Below the pieces are notes generated by a model that saw only the letters and a program-made list of their open reading frames with translations, had not been told where the DNA came from and did not search any database. A stretch of 64,000 nt of DNA, from assembly GCF_001999245.1 (NCBI RefSeq), contig NZ_CP019630.1:4245001-4309000 (forward strand), given 5' to 3'. Shown piece by piece: positions 8,861-17,907 of the stretch. Numbering within the stretch: position 1 is the first letter of the stretch; the number at the start of each line of letters is the position of its first letter. The translations under genes and the position numbers were made by a program. This DNA is from Roseibium algicola. GTDB lineage: Bacteria > Pseudomonadota > Alphaproteobacteria > Rhizobiales > Stappiaceae.

Positions 8861-9634
8861 CAGGGCTTCTGCGTGCAGTGCGGCGTTGGCCGCGGCGAGA
8901 ACCTGACCTTCGGAGTGCAGGCCCAGCCTTTCACCTTTCCAGTCGGTAATCACGCCTCCCGCACCCTCGATAACCGGAATGAGGGCCATGTAATCGTAGG
9001 GATGCAGATTCATTTCGAACACCAGATCAATGTGGCCTGAAGCCAGCAGTCCGTATCCGTAGCAGTCGCCCCCGAAGCGTCGCATGGCGACCTTGCTTGA
9101 GAGTGCCTCGAACTGCGCGCGTCCCTCGGTGTCGAACGTGTCGGGCGTGGTCGTGTAAAGGATCGCGTCGGCCAGTCGGTGCCTGCCACTGGTGCGGCAA
9201 GGTCCACCATTGAATGTTGACGGTTCACCGCGCCGCCCCATCCAGCGTTCGCCTGTCGGCGGTATCGAGATGATGCCGAGTTCCGGTGTCCCGTTGAAAA
9301 GGCAGGCAATGAGCGTGCCGAAGGTCGGCATCCCGGAAACAAAACTCTTCGTCCCGTCAATCGGGTCGAGCACCCAGAGGTATTGGGCATCCAGACGTGC
9401 GTCCTCGTGCTCTTCGCCAAGAATGCCATGGGCCGGGAACTCTTTGAGGATGCTTTCACGCATCGCGGCCTCGATGGCGCGGTCAGCCTGCGTGACCGGG
9501 GAAAGGTCGGCCTTTTGTTCCACGTCCAATGGCTTGCGGAAGTAGGTCATCGCCATGGCGTCGGCCACGTTGGCGAGCCCGTCGGCAAAACGCGCCAGCA
9601 TCTCCGTTTCGGGCGGCGTCGTGGAGCTTTGCAT
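8846..9634 (-). CDS. Inositol-monophosphatase-family phosphatase, likely HisN-type (262 aa)
   Basis: Mg2+-dependent phosphomonoesterase. Metal-binding motifs are present: GEEHED (residues 73-78), LDPIDGT (89-95) and a C-terminal segment of the W/P-Y-D-x-x type (LHPYDYMALIP). Such proteins dephosphorylate inositol phosphate, histidinol phosphate or similar compounds; the short length and GEEHED fit the histidinol-phosphatase branch. The start ATG at 9634 has aaggaa upstream. It is divergent from the ABC-transporter operon with about 200 bp between them. A link to phosphonate or phosphate-ester use is possible but not shown. Confidence 0.82.
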   Translation of the reverse strand: MQSSTTPPETEMLARFADGLANVADAMAMTYFRKPLDVEQKADLSPVTQADRAIEAAMRESILKEFPAHGILGEEHEDARLDAQYLWVLDPIDGTKSFVSGMPTFGTLIACLFNGTPELGIISIPPTGERWMGRRGEPSTFNGGPCRTSGRHRLADAILYTTTPDTFDTEGRAQFEALSSKVAMRRFGGDCYGYGLLASGHIDLVFEMNLHPYDYMALIPVIEGAGGVITDWKGERLGLHSEGQVLAAANAALHAEALAALS

Positions 9635-9836
9635 GGGTTTTCCTTGTCTGCGGGGAAGCTGGCAACGATGGTCAGCCGGCAAATTAACTCTAGACAAAAT
9701 CCACAAAAATGCAAGACTACACAAATATCCCCAGAACCGCGAACAGAGGACGCGGCAATAACAAAGGGTCTCGGGAGGATCCGATCCGGGGCAGGCACTG
9801 GCACACGAACACGTGGATCAACAAGGAGAGACGACA

Positions 9837-10844
9837 ATGAAGACCTGGACGAAATTCACCTTGGCTTCGCTGTTTGCCGTCGGCATGACGGCAACAGCCT
9901 CTGCCGACGAAATCACCGTCTACACTGCGCTTGAGGAAGAAGAGATCGCGGCCTATGTCGAGGCCGCCCAGAAGGCGATGCCCGATACCGAGATCAATGT
10001 GCTGCGCCTGTCCACCGGCAAGCTGGGCGCGCGTCTTCTGGCAGAAGCGGGCAACCCGCAGGCCGACGTGATCTGGGGATGGGCCGTCAGCGCCATGATG
10101 GATCCCCAGATCCTGGAGATGCTGGAACCCTACGCAGCCAAGGGCGTCGATGTTCTGCCTGCCTCCTTCCGTGGTGAAGACGGCAAATGGTTTGCTCCGA
10201 TCGGCTACATGGGCGCGTTTTGCGTGAACACGGCACGGCTTGAGGAAAAGGGCCTGCCAATGCCCAAGAGCTGGAAGGATCTCGAGAACCCGGACTTCAA
10301 GGGCGAGATCCTGATGCCGGACCCGAATTCTTCCGGGACCGGATACCTCCACGTCAATGCGGTTCTGCAAACCATGGGTGACGAGGCCGGCTGGGCACAG
10401 CTCGAAGCCGTCGATCCGAACATGGCACAATATACTTCATCCGGTTCCAAACCCTGCAAGTCCGCACGCGTTGGCGAATACACCGTTGGTATCTCTCTGG
10501 CATTCACCGCGATGCAGTCCATCGAGGAAGGTTATCCTCTGGCAATGGTCTTCCCAGAGGAAGGCGTTGGATATGAACTGGAAGCATCCGGCCTGATGGA
10601 AAGCTCCGACAACAAGGATGCGGCAAAAGCCTTCCTCGACTGGACGATGTCTGACGAGGCAATCGGTCTCTACCAGCAGTACAAGGCGCTGATCACGGTT
10701 CCGGGTGTCGATGCTTCGCAAGCAGCTGAAAAAGCGGGCCTGCCGGCTGATATTTCGACCGTCCTGGCGAAAATCGATTTCGTCACAGCGGCCAAGAACC
10801 AGACGGCCGTGAAGGAAACCTGGAAAGAAAAGCTGGGCCGCTGA
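9837..10844 (+). CDS. ABC transporter periplasmic substrate-binding protein, 2-aminoethylphosphonate/iron type (335 aa)
   Basis: Signal peptide of about 22 residues ending TASA, then a type-2 periplasmic-binding fold (EITVYTALEEEEI, ADVIWGWAVSAM, PDPNSSGTGYLH, FPEEGVGYELE). The sequence pattern matches proteins annotated as putative 2-aminoethylphosphonate binding proteins, related to ferric-iron binders. The ATG at 9837 has aaggagag 11 nt upstream. First gene of an operon with the ATPase, fused permease and DeoR regulator. Family secure; phosphonate specificity is inferred from resemblance and operon layout, with no C-P bond-cleavage gene in the window. Confidence 0.82.
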   Translation: MKTWTKFTLASLFAVGMTATASADEITVYTALEEEEIAAYVEAAQKAMPDTEINVLRLSTGKLGARLLAEAGNPQADVIWGWAVSAMMDPQILEMLEPYAAKGVDVLPASFRGEDGKWFAPIGYMGAFCVNTARLEEKGLPMPKSWKDLENPDFKGEILMPDPNSSGTGYLHVNAVLQTMGDEAGWAQLEAVDPNMAQYTSSGSKPCKSARVGEYTVGISLAFTAMQSIEEGYPLAMVFPEEGVGYELEASGLMESSDNKDAAKAFLDWTMSDEAIGLYQQYKALITVPGVDASQAAEKAGLPADISTVLAKIDFVTAAKNQTAVKETWKEKLGR

Positions 10845-10852
10845 TCGTGCCC

Positions 10853-10906
10853 GCGGCAGCTTCGGCTGCCGCCAGAAGCGCGCGGGGCTTTACTGGAGGC
10901 CCGCGC
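10853..10906 (+). promoter_or_regulatory. Two consecutive RNA hairpins between binding-protein and ATPase genes
   Basis: Hairpin 1 (10853-10872) has a perfect 8-bp stem gcggcagc closed by a TTCG tetraloop. Hairpin 2 (10880-10906) has a 7-bp stem gcgcggg/cccgcgc. No U-run follows either, so full termination is unlikely. Such structures after ABC binding-protein genes usually protect the upstream mRNA and lower expression of the downstream ATPase. Confidence 0.6.
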
Positions 10907-10931
10907 ACCTTTGACAGGAGACCGATCCGCC

Positions 10932-11972
10932 GTGTACTTGACCGTCCGTAACGCCACCAAGACCTTCGGGTCCTTCAAAGCGCTCGACAATGTCTCGATC
11001 GAGATCGATCGACGGGAATTCGTTTGCCTGCTGGGTCCCTCCGGCTGTGGCAAGACGACACTCCTGCGGCTGATCGCCGGCCTGACGGAGCTGAACAGCG
11101 GCGAAATCCTTCTGGAGGGGACGGCGCTTTCGAACCTTCCCGCACGCAAGCGGGGCTTCGGGATCGTGTTCCAGTCCTACTCGCTCTTTCCCAACATGAC
11201 AGTGGCCGAAAACATCGGTTACGGGCAGAAGATCCGTGGCACGCCGCGGTCGGAGATTTCACGGCGTGTGACGGAACTTCTGGAGCTGGTGAAATTGCCG
11301 CAAGTCGCAGGCAAGTTCCCCGGTCAACTGTCCGGCGGACAGCAGCAGCGAATCGCATTGGCCCGGGCAATCGCCGTCGACCCGCGCGTCTTGCTGCTGG
11401 ACGAACCGCTTTCGGCGCTCGACGCGAAGGTCCGGGCCGAACTGCGAGACGAAATCCGCCATGTTCAGCGTTCGCTCGGGATTCCAACCTTGATGGTGAC
11501 ACATGACCAGGAAGAGGCGCTGGCGCTGGCGGACAAGATCATCTGCATGAACCATGGTGTCGTGGTGCAGGCCGGCACGCCGGAAGACCTCTACCATCGA
11601 CCGGCGACGCGCTTTGTGGCGGACTTCATGGGGATCAGCAATCTCGTTTCTGCCGCCCCGATCCGGCGTGAATTCCCGGATCTTATGGCAAAGTGGCCGG
11701 GGGGAGCGGGGACGGAGCATGTTGCCTGCATTCGCCCGGAACAGATCGGTCTGACCCCGGCGCAGGACGGCAACGCCACGGTGCGCAGCATCAGTTTCCT
11801 TGGCAATCTCAGACGGCTTGAGGTCGAGAGCGCGATCGGTCCGCTGGTCGTCGAGACACACGGGTATAATTCCTGTCACGAGGGCGAACGCGTGAACCTG
11901 AGCATTCCACCGGAAGCCTGCACCTGGGTGGCTGACGACATCACCCACAAGCCTGCCGAGACCGCCGCATGA
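10932..11972 (+). CDS. ABC transporter ATP-binding protein (phosphonate/iron type, 346 aa)
   Basis: Energises the importer at the inner membrane. Walker A GPSGCGKTT (about residue 35), signature LSGGQQQR (about 133), Walker B LLLDEPLSALD (about 154) and switch VTHDQEE (about 190) are intact. A C-terminal TOBE-like domain follows (IRPEQIGLTP). The GTG at 10932 is chosen because translation from it starts directly at the family N-terminus and aggag lies 11 nt upstream; a TTG at 10911 is less likely. Its stop overlaps the permease start by four bases. Confidence 0.88.
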   Translation: MYLTVRNATKTFGSFKALDNVSIEIDRREFVCLLGPSGCGKTTLLRLIAGLTELNSGEILLEGTALSNLPARKRGFGIVFQSYSLFPNMTVAENIGYGQKIRGTPRSEISRRVTELLELVKLPQVAGKFPGQLSGGQQQRIALARAIAVDPRVLLLDEPLSALDAKVRAELRDEIRHVQRSLGIPTLMVTHDQEEALALADKIICMNHGVVVQAGTPEDLYHRPATRFVADFMGISNLVSAAPIRREFPDLMAKWPGGAGTEHVACIRPEQIGLTPAQDGNATVRSISFLGNLRRLEVESAIGPLVVETHGYNSCHEGERVNLSIPPEACTWVADDITHKPAETAA

Positions 11973-13651
11973 GCGGTGTGGAAACGATGACCACGCCTGC
12001 GCGCAGGCAACTGGATGCGGACCGGCTGCTGACACTTGTTTGCGTTGGGCTGCCACTGATTGGGCTCGTCCTCTTCTTTCTCTACCCGATGGTGATCGTG
12101 TTCCTGCGTTCCCTGACGGTTGACGATGGTTACGGGTTTGCCAACTACACAAGGGTTCTGGGGTCGACGGGGTTCTGGCGTGCGACCGAACATTCCCTGA
12201 TCATGGGGGCTGCCACCACAGTTCTCAGCGTCTTCCTTGGTTTCATCATCGCGCATGGGCTCTATCGCTGCGCTTTCCGGGGCAAGTGGCTGATCCGCGG
12301 CGTGATCGTTCTGCCGCTGCTCGCCCCTTCTCTTGTGCAGGCGCTCGGGCTGATCTTCCTTCTGGGACGCAACGGCGTCATCAGCCGTGCCCTGGGTGTC
12401 GAGATCGAAATCTACGGCTTCTGGGGGCTGTTGATCGCCAACACTCTTTATGCCTTGCCGCAGGCGGTGATGATTATCGGCGCGGCGCTGGTCCTGCTGG
12501 ACGCGCGTGTTTACGAAGCTGCGGAAGTCATGGGCGCTTCGCCGTCACGCCAGTTTCGCGACCTGACCTTGCCCGCGGCGCGCTTCGGGATACTCAACGC
12601 GGCTTTCGTCTGCTTCACAATCACGATCACCGATTTCGGCAACGCGGCGGTGATCGGCGGGGACTACTCGGTTCTGGCGACCGAAATCTACTCCCAAGTG
12701 GTTGGCCAGCGGAATTTCAACATGGGAGCTGTCGTCGGCATCATGCTGTTGTTGCCGACGGTGGTTTCCTATGCGATCGAGCGTCAGGCAATGAAGCGGC
12801 AACAGGTCGGACAGATGGCCGGCCAGGTGCCGTATCGGCCCTCCTTCGCACCCGTGCGCGACCCGGTCATGGCGTTCCTGTCGCTTCTGGTCTGCACCGG
12901 CATCGTCGCGGTTATCGGCATTGTCGTCTACGCAAGCTTTGTCACCCTGTGGCCTTACAACATGGCGCTGTCGTTCAAGCACTACGACATCACATTGGCT
13001 GGGGGGTATTCCTCGCTCTGGATGACCATCGTGATATCGCTCATGGCGGCGTCGGGAGGCACGCTTGCCGTCTTCCTCCTGTGCCTTGGGCTGCGCCGCC
13101 TTCCGCGCAGCGTGGCCCAGCCCATCCAGATGCTGGCCGCCATGCCGGCCGCAGTGCCCGGGATGGTTCTGGGGCTTGCCTATATCCTGACTTTCAATTC
13201 AACCGCGACGCCGCTCTACCTTCTCTATGGGACGGCGGCCCTCATCGCGATCATCAACTTCTACCACTACCACACGCAGGGTTTTCTGACGGTGATGACC
13301 GGTTTTCGCCAGTTGCCCCGGGCGCTCGAGGAAGCCGCAGACAGTCTTGGAGCTGGAATGGCAAGGACGGCCGTCGATATCATCGCGCCGTTCATTGCCC
13401 CAATGCTCGTTTCGGTGTTCTTTTTCCTGTTCATGCGGTCCATGGTAACCCTGTCGGCAGTCGTCTTCCTCACCACGCCTGACCTGAGCGTGGCGGCTGT
13501 CACCATCATGCGGCTGGACGATGCCGGTCTGACTTCGCAGGCGGCAGCCTTTTCCACCTGCGTGATGGCAGTCGTGTGTATTGCGCTTTTGAGCATGAAG
13601 GGAACGCTGGTGCTGATGGGACGAGGTAACCGGAGCAAGGTGCGGACCTGA
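11969..13651 (+). CDS. ABC transporter permease, two fused halves (560 aa)
   Basis: Inner-membrane channel with about twelve hydrophobic helices in two tandem BPD_transp_1 domains. Each has an EAA loop that contacts the ATPase: EAAEVMGASPSRQF near residue 183 and EEAADSLGAGMAR near 455. The fused form is characteristic of iron/thiamine and 2-aminoethylphosphonate-type importers. ATG 11969 overlaps the ATPase stop (ATGA); the stop overlaps the regulator start by one base. The operon is thus tightly coupled. Confidence 0.88.
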   Translation: MSGVETMTTPARRQLDADRLLTLVCVGLPLIGLVLFFLYPMVIVFLRSLTVDDGYGFANYTRVLGSTGFWRATEHSLIMGAATTVLSVFLGFIIAHGLYRCAFRGKWLIRGVIVLPLLAPSLVQALGLIFLLGRNGVISRALGVEIEIYGFWGLLIANTLYALPQAVMIIGAALVLLDARVYEAAEVMGASPSRQFRDLTLPAARFGILNAAFVCFTITITDFGNAAVIGGDYSVLATEIYSQVVGQRNFNMGAVVGIMLLLPTVVSYAIERQAMKRQQVGQMAGQVPYRPSFAPVRDPVMAFLSLLVCTGIVAVIGIVVYASFVTLWPYNMALSFKHYDITLAGGYSSLWMTIVISLMAASGGTLAVFLLCLGLRRLPRSVAQPIQMLAAMPAAVPGMVLGLAYILTFNSTATPLYLLYGTAALIAIINFYHYHTQGFLTVMTGFRQLPRALEEAADSLGAGMARTAVDIIAPFIAPMLVSVFFFLFMRSMVTLSAVVFLTTPDLSVAAVTIMRLDDAGLTSQAAAFSTCVMAVVCIALLSMKGTLVLMGRGNRSKVRT

Positions 13652-14403
13652 TGTGGGCGAAAGAACGTCACCGGCTCATCCTCTCCATGCTGAGCGCGAG
13701 CCAGCAGGTGAGCGCCAACGATCTTGCGCAGATGCTGAACGTCTCTCGCGAGACGGTGCGCCGCGATTTGCTGGACCTCGAAGAGTCTGGACAGGTCAGC
13801 CGCGTCCATGGCGGCGCGGTCTTGCCCGAGCCGCGTTCCGAGGAGCCCTTCCGACAACGGATGACGACGCAGATCCGGGCAAAGTCGGAGATTGCCCGCA
13901 AGGCTGCCGGACTGATCCAGCCCGGACAGACGATCCTTGTGGACGCGGGCACCACTACAGCCCTGTTTGCCCGTGAACTGGCCAAGCTGTCGGATCTGTC
14001 GGTGATCACCAACTCGATTGATATTGCCACCACGCTGCAAGGGGCGGGCAAGGACGTGCTGCTGCTCGGTGGGCGGATGGCGGCCGACGTCCCTTCGACA
14101 GTCGGCGAACTCACCCTGTCTGAAATCCGCCGTTTCCGTGTCGACCTGTGCTTTTCGGCTCCGGTTGGGGTGCATCCGACCAAGGGTGCGTTCTTCTACG
14201 ACCTTCAGGAAGCCGAAATCTCCAAAGCCATGGCGGCACAGGCGCAGCAGACGGTTATTCTGGCCGACCAGAGCAAGCTTGGAAAAACCAGCAGGGTTCA
14301 GGCCTTGGAGGCCGGAGAGATCGGCAGGCTTGTGACAAACAGGGCAGCAACTGAAGAGCAGGTAGCGGCCTTCCGCCAAGCGGCCATAGACGTAATGGCT
14401 TGA
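13651..14403 (+). CDS. DeoR/GlpR-family transcriptional regulator (250 aa)
   Basis: N-terminal winged helix (VSANDLAQMLNVSRETVRRDL, about residues 20-40) and the HGGAV linker typical of DeoR proteins. The C-terminal sugar-phosphate-isomerase-like sensor includes VDAGTTTALFAREL and a final ILADQSKLG motif. These repressors usually sense phosphorylated small molecules. Being the last gene of the ABC operon, it probably controls that operon, perhaps together with the divergent phosphatase. The effector is unknown; an aminoethylphosphonate-derived or sugar phosphate would fit. Confidence 0.88.
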   Translation: MWAKERHRLILSMLSASQQVSANDLAQMLNVSRETVRRDLLDLEESGQVSRVHGGAVLPEPRSEEPFRQRMTTQIRAKSEIARKAAGLIQPGQTILVDAGTTTALFARELAKLSDLSVITNSIDIATTLQGAGKDVLLLGGRMAADVPSTVGELTLSEIRRFRVDLCFSAPVGVHPTKGAFFYDLQEAEISKAMAAQAQQTVILADQSKLGKTSRVQALEAGEIGRLVTNRAATEEQVAAFRQAAIDVMA

Positions 14404-14654
14404 GAAGCGAAAACCGCTCGATAGACAGGAGCAGATTGCACAACGCGGTACAGATTTTCTGCACTCGCGCCTGGTGGGGTAAACTGAAACGTCTGTTCAA
14501 TGTCGTCTTTGTTCAGCTGTGGTGGAGGGAACGGCCATCGCGACATGGGGGATCGGTACCCGCATCACGTTGCCGCTCCGCCCCATTCATCCCAAGCCTG
14601 CGTTTCTCCCGACCTGATATAGACAGCCCATGGTTTGAGCTTGCCGGCTCCAGC

Positions 14655-14742
14655 CATTTTCAGGCCTCAAGGAAGGGTGCGGAAGGTCCCAAATGGATCA
14701 GCCGGGCCGGACAACGGGCAATGTTCCGTGCCGGTTTGCGGG
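14655..14742. repeat. Sequence shared with the kinase relic at 4.3 kb, in the 462-bp gap before the kinase
   Basis: Bases 14675-14742 align with 4340-4406 at roughly 70 percent identity, including a shared tgccggtttgcggg; weaker similarity reaches back to about 14655. It lies upstream of the kinase start and shows that the relic at 4.3 kb copies upstream DNA as well as kinase coding DNA. Nothing else is recognised in 14404-14865: no convincing gene, only scattered short frames. Confidence 0.6.
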
Positions 14743-14865
14743 CCCTCGACGCTTGCGACATGATACAATTGATACAAACGGCAAGGCCAAACTGAAAAGA
14801 AGCTTACGTAGAAATGAGGTCCGGCCTGCCGCCCTTGCCGAGGCGTTGATACAAAGTGAGATCCA

Positions 14866-17800
14866 ATGTTGCTTCAAGACGGAGCGAGTGCTTCTGAAAG
14901 TGAAGCCGATAGAAACCGGATCCAGCTGCTCATGGAAGAAGCTGTCGAGGCGCTGAGCGATGGCTTCGTTCTCTACGACAGTGATAGAAGGCTCGTTTTC
15001 GCAAACAAACGCTATGCGGAGATGCTGGGTCCACACAAGAATCTGCTTGTTCCCGGCGCGCGGCTTGACGACATCGTCGGCAGTGCTGTCGGCAGCGGGC
15101 ACATTTCATTCGTTCGCAGCCCTGAAGGCGGTTTGCCCGGTGTCCTGGAAACCCTGGCAGGCAGGGGAAAACTGAAGATCGAGATCAAGGTTGCGGATGG
15201 CAGCCAGCACAAGATCTATCTCAAGCATCTGAAAGACGGCAGCATTGTCGTGAAGGTTCGCGACATCACGGAACAGCGGACCGCAGAGGCGCGTGCAAGA
15301 GAGATCCTTTACGGCGCGGTTGATGCCGTCGACGTTGGTATCGCGCTCGTCGATGATGATGACCGGCTGGTGTTTGCCAACAAGAAGTTTCGGGAGATAG
15401 GCGACCCGGACGGCAGGCTTTTCGTTCCTGGCCGTGCGATGCGCGACATCCACGCCGAGGCCATAGCATGCGGCCTGATCCCGCTTTCTGGGGGCATGAA
15501 ACCCGCCGAAATGCTCGATGAGCTGGATCGGCTTATACGCCTTGCCATCAAGGGGTATCCGATACCCAACAATCAGAACAGGGAACTGGTCGGCAGTGCC
15601 TACGAGACAAATCTGAAAGGACGGCTGCTCACGATTGAAGACGTCACGGATCGCGTCAGGGCGGAGCGGCGCTTTACGACCGCGGTTGAACGGTTGCCGG
15701 TTGGTATCGCCTTTGAAGGGCCGGACGGGCAGTTCACGCATTGCAATGATGCGTTTGCAGCGCCCTTTCACCTGACCGCGGCCGAAATTCTAAAGCTGTC
15801 GGATATTGAGCGGATCAACTTGCTGGCACCGCAGATATCGATGGTTGCCGGTCAGGAAGTAGGTGACCGCGCGGCTGAGCTCTTCACCGCTGCGGTGAAG
15901 CAGCAGCGCGAGACGCTGGAACCCATGGAGGTTCGCTTCTGGGATGGCCGGCACTACCGTGTCGAGCGAGCCATCTCCGAACACAACAGCCGCGTTGTCG
16001 TGGTCACCGACATCACCGCCTTGAAAGAAACCGAGGCCAGAAGCCTGGCCACCCTGAATGATGCCATTCAATCTCTCGATGAGGGGTTGGTGCTCTTCGA
16101 CAAGAGCCTCAATTTCGTGCTCGGAAACCGGCTCTGGTACGAAATGTACTTCAGTGAACTGGCGCCGCCCGTTGCCGGGGAGAACATTCTCACCATCCTG
16201 GGCCGGTTGATCGACAACGGCATCGTTCTTGTTCCCGAGGGCGAAGACAAGACGTCCTATATGTGCGAGCTGACGCTTCTGGTGAAATCCTACCAGAAGA
16301 AGCAGGCCATCCATCTTGCCGGTGGACGTATTCTGCTGGCGTCAGCCCACAGAACCGAACTGGACGGGTACCTCGTCTCCTTTATCGACGTGACCGAGCA
16401 GCGACGTGCCGAGGAAGAGCAGCGCGAGGCAGATCTGCTTCTGCACAAGATCGTCGAGGCCTGCCCGGCAAACTTTCTCGTCTCTCGCATCGAAGATGGA
16501 AAAATCATCTACTGCCCGCCCGCTTCACGGGAGCGGTTTGGCGATATCGACACGACCCTCAATTTCTTCTTGAAGCCGGAGGATCGGGAGCGGTATCTGG
16601 AAGCGCTCTTGCCGACGGGAACTCTTGATGATTACCGGGTTCAGTTCCGCAGGGCCGACGGCTCAATCATGGAAGGCATCACCGCCGCCCGCGTGACCGA
16701 CTACAAGGGCGAGAATGTCATCGTGTCCTCCACAAGGGACATTTCGGACCTTCTGGCCATGCAGGAGGAATTGCAGAAACAGCGTGACATTGCCCACCAG
16801 AACGAAAAACTGTCCGCCCTGGGTGAGCTGCTTGCCGGTGTCGCGCACGAACTCAACAATCCCCTTTCCATCGTTACCGGTTACGCCCAGATGCTTCAGG
16901 GAAAGCTCAAGGACCCGGTTCTGGAAAAGCGCATCGACCGCATCGCGGAGGCTGCCGACAGAAGCGCGCGGATCGTCAGGGCTTTCCTGTCCATGGCGCG
17001 CCAGCGACCGGCAAATCTGGAACCTTGTACGCTGAACGAAATCGCCTCGGTTGCCCTGGATCTTGCCGGCTACGGGCTGCGCTCCAACGGAGCCAGGATT
17101 GAGACGGAGTTTGATGAGGATCTTCCGTCAATCCTCGGCGATACGGACCAGCTGGTCCAGGTCGTTACGAACCTCATTATCAATGCGGAACACGCCCTTT
17201 CGCCGCTTGGCGAAGACGCGGTGCTTGTGCTGCGGACGTTCCACGACGGAAGAGACGGCCAGGCAGTCCTTGAAGTCCGGGACAATGGTCCGGGGATGAC
17301 GAAGGAAATCAGGGACCGCATCTTCGAGCCGTTTTTCACGACAAAAGACGTGGGTGAGGGGACGGGTGTCGGCCTGGCATTCTGTCACCGGGTTGTCGAC
17401 ACCCATGAAGGCACTCTCGAAGTCAGTTCATCCGTTGGCAAGGGGACAAGTTTCTTCGTGCGGCTGCCCGCAATGGAAACAGAGGCTTCAACTGACACCT
17501 CGCAGGCCCAGCCAGGCGGAACGCATCATCGCAAACGGGTGTTGGTCGTTGATGACGATGTCGCGGTCAGCGAGCTCGTTTGTGACCTGCTGGCAGATCT
17601 CGGATGCCAGGCAATACAGGAAACCAGCGCACGCAAGGCTCTTGCGCGCCTGTCTCACACATCTGTCGATCTGATTATCAGCGACTACAAGATGCCGGGC
17701 ATGGACGGTGCCGCATTTTACAACAGCCTGATCGGGTTATCGCCCGGTTACAAGGATCGTATCGCCTTCATGACGGGCGATGCCATGGGGAAGTCCGTTC

Positions 17801-17907
17801 AGACATTTCTGCTGGAAAGCGAGCGCCCCTACATTGAAAAGCCCATTTCCAAGAAGGATCTGGCTTGTTTGTTAAATCAACTGGACAGCAGGAAAAACAC
17901 ATCATGA
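14866..17907 (+). CDS. Hybrid sensor histidine kinase with five PAS segments and C-terminal receiver (1,013 aa)
   Basis: Probably cytosolic: no transmembrane helix is seen. Five PAS-like segments begin near residues 30, 153, 275, 405 and 530; the first two and the fourth share the pattern G-hyd-x-L-x-D-x-x-x-x-x-hyd-x-N. The HisKA H-box is GVAHELNNPLSIV (about 658), followed by an HATPase with DNGPGM (about 806) and GVGLAF. A receiver domain (VLVVDDD about 892, phospho-Asp in LIISDYKMPGMDG about 939) ends the protein. It overlaps the OmpR-type regulator by ATGA, so the two are surely partners. The signal is unknown. A broken copy lies at 4340-4542. Confidence 0.9.
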   Translation: MLLQDGASASESEADRNRIQLLMEEAVEALSDGFVLYDSDRRLVFANKRYAEMLGPHKNLLVPGARLDDIVGSAVGSGHISFVRSPEGGLPGVLETLAGRGKLKIEIKVADGSQHKIYLKHLKDGSIVVKVRDITEQRTAEARAREILYGAVDAVDVGIALVDDDDRLVFANKKFREIGDPDGRLFVPGRAMRDIHAEAIACGLIPLSGGMKPAEMLDELDRLIRLAIKGYPIPNNQNRELVGSAYETNLKGRLLTIEDVTDRVRAERRFTTAVERLPVGIAFEGPDGQFTHCNDAFAAPFHLTAAEILKLSDIERINLLAPQISMVAGQEVGDRAAELFTAAVKQQRETLEPMEVRFWDGRHYRVERAISEHNSRVVVVTDITALKETEARSLATLNDAIQSLDEGLVLFDKSLNFVLGNRLWYEMYFSELAPPVAGENILTILGRLIDNGIVLVPEGEDKTSYMCELTLLVKSYQKKQAIHLAGGRILLASAHRTELDGYLVSFIDVTEQRRAEEEQREADLLLHKIVEACPANFLVSRIEDGKIIYCPPASRERFGDIDTTLNFFLKPEDRERYLEALLPTGTLDDYRVQFRRADGSIMEGITAARVTDYKGENVIVSSTRDISDLLAMQEELQKQRDIAHQNEKLSALGELLAGVAHELNNPLSIVTGYAQMLQGKLKDPVLEKRIDRIAEAADRSARIVRAFLSMARQRPANLEPCTLNEIASVALDLAGYGLRSNGARIETEFDEDLPSILGDTDQLVQVVTNLIINAEHALSPLGEDAVLVLRTFHDGRDGQAVLEVRDNGPGMTKEIRDRIFEPFFTTKDVGEGTGVGLAFCHRVVDTHEGTLEVSSSVGKGTSFFVRLPAMETEASTDTSQAQPGGTHHRKRVLVVDDDVAVSELVCDLLADLGCQAIQETSARKALARLSHTSVDLIISDYKMPGMDGAAFYNSLIGLSPGYKDRIAFMTGDAMGKSVQTFLLESERPYIEKPISKKDLACLLNQLDSRKNTS

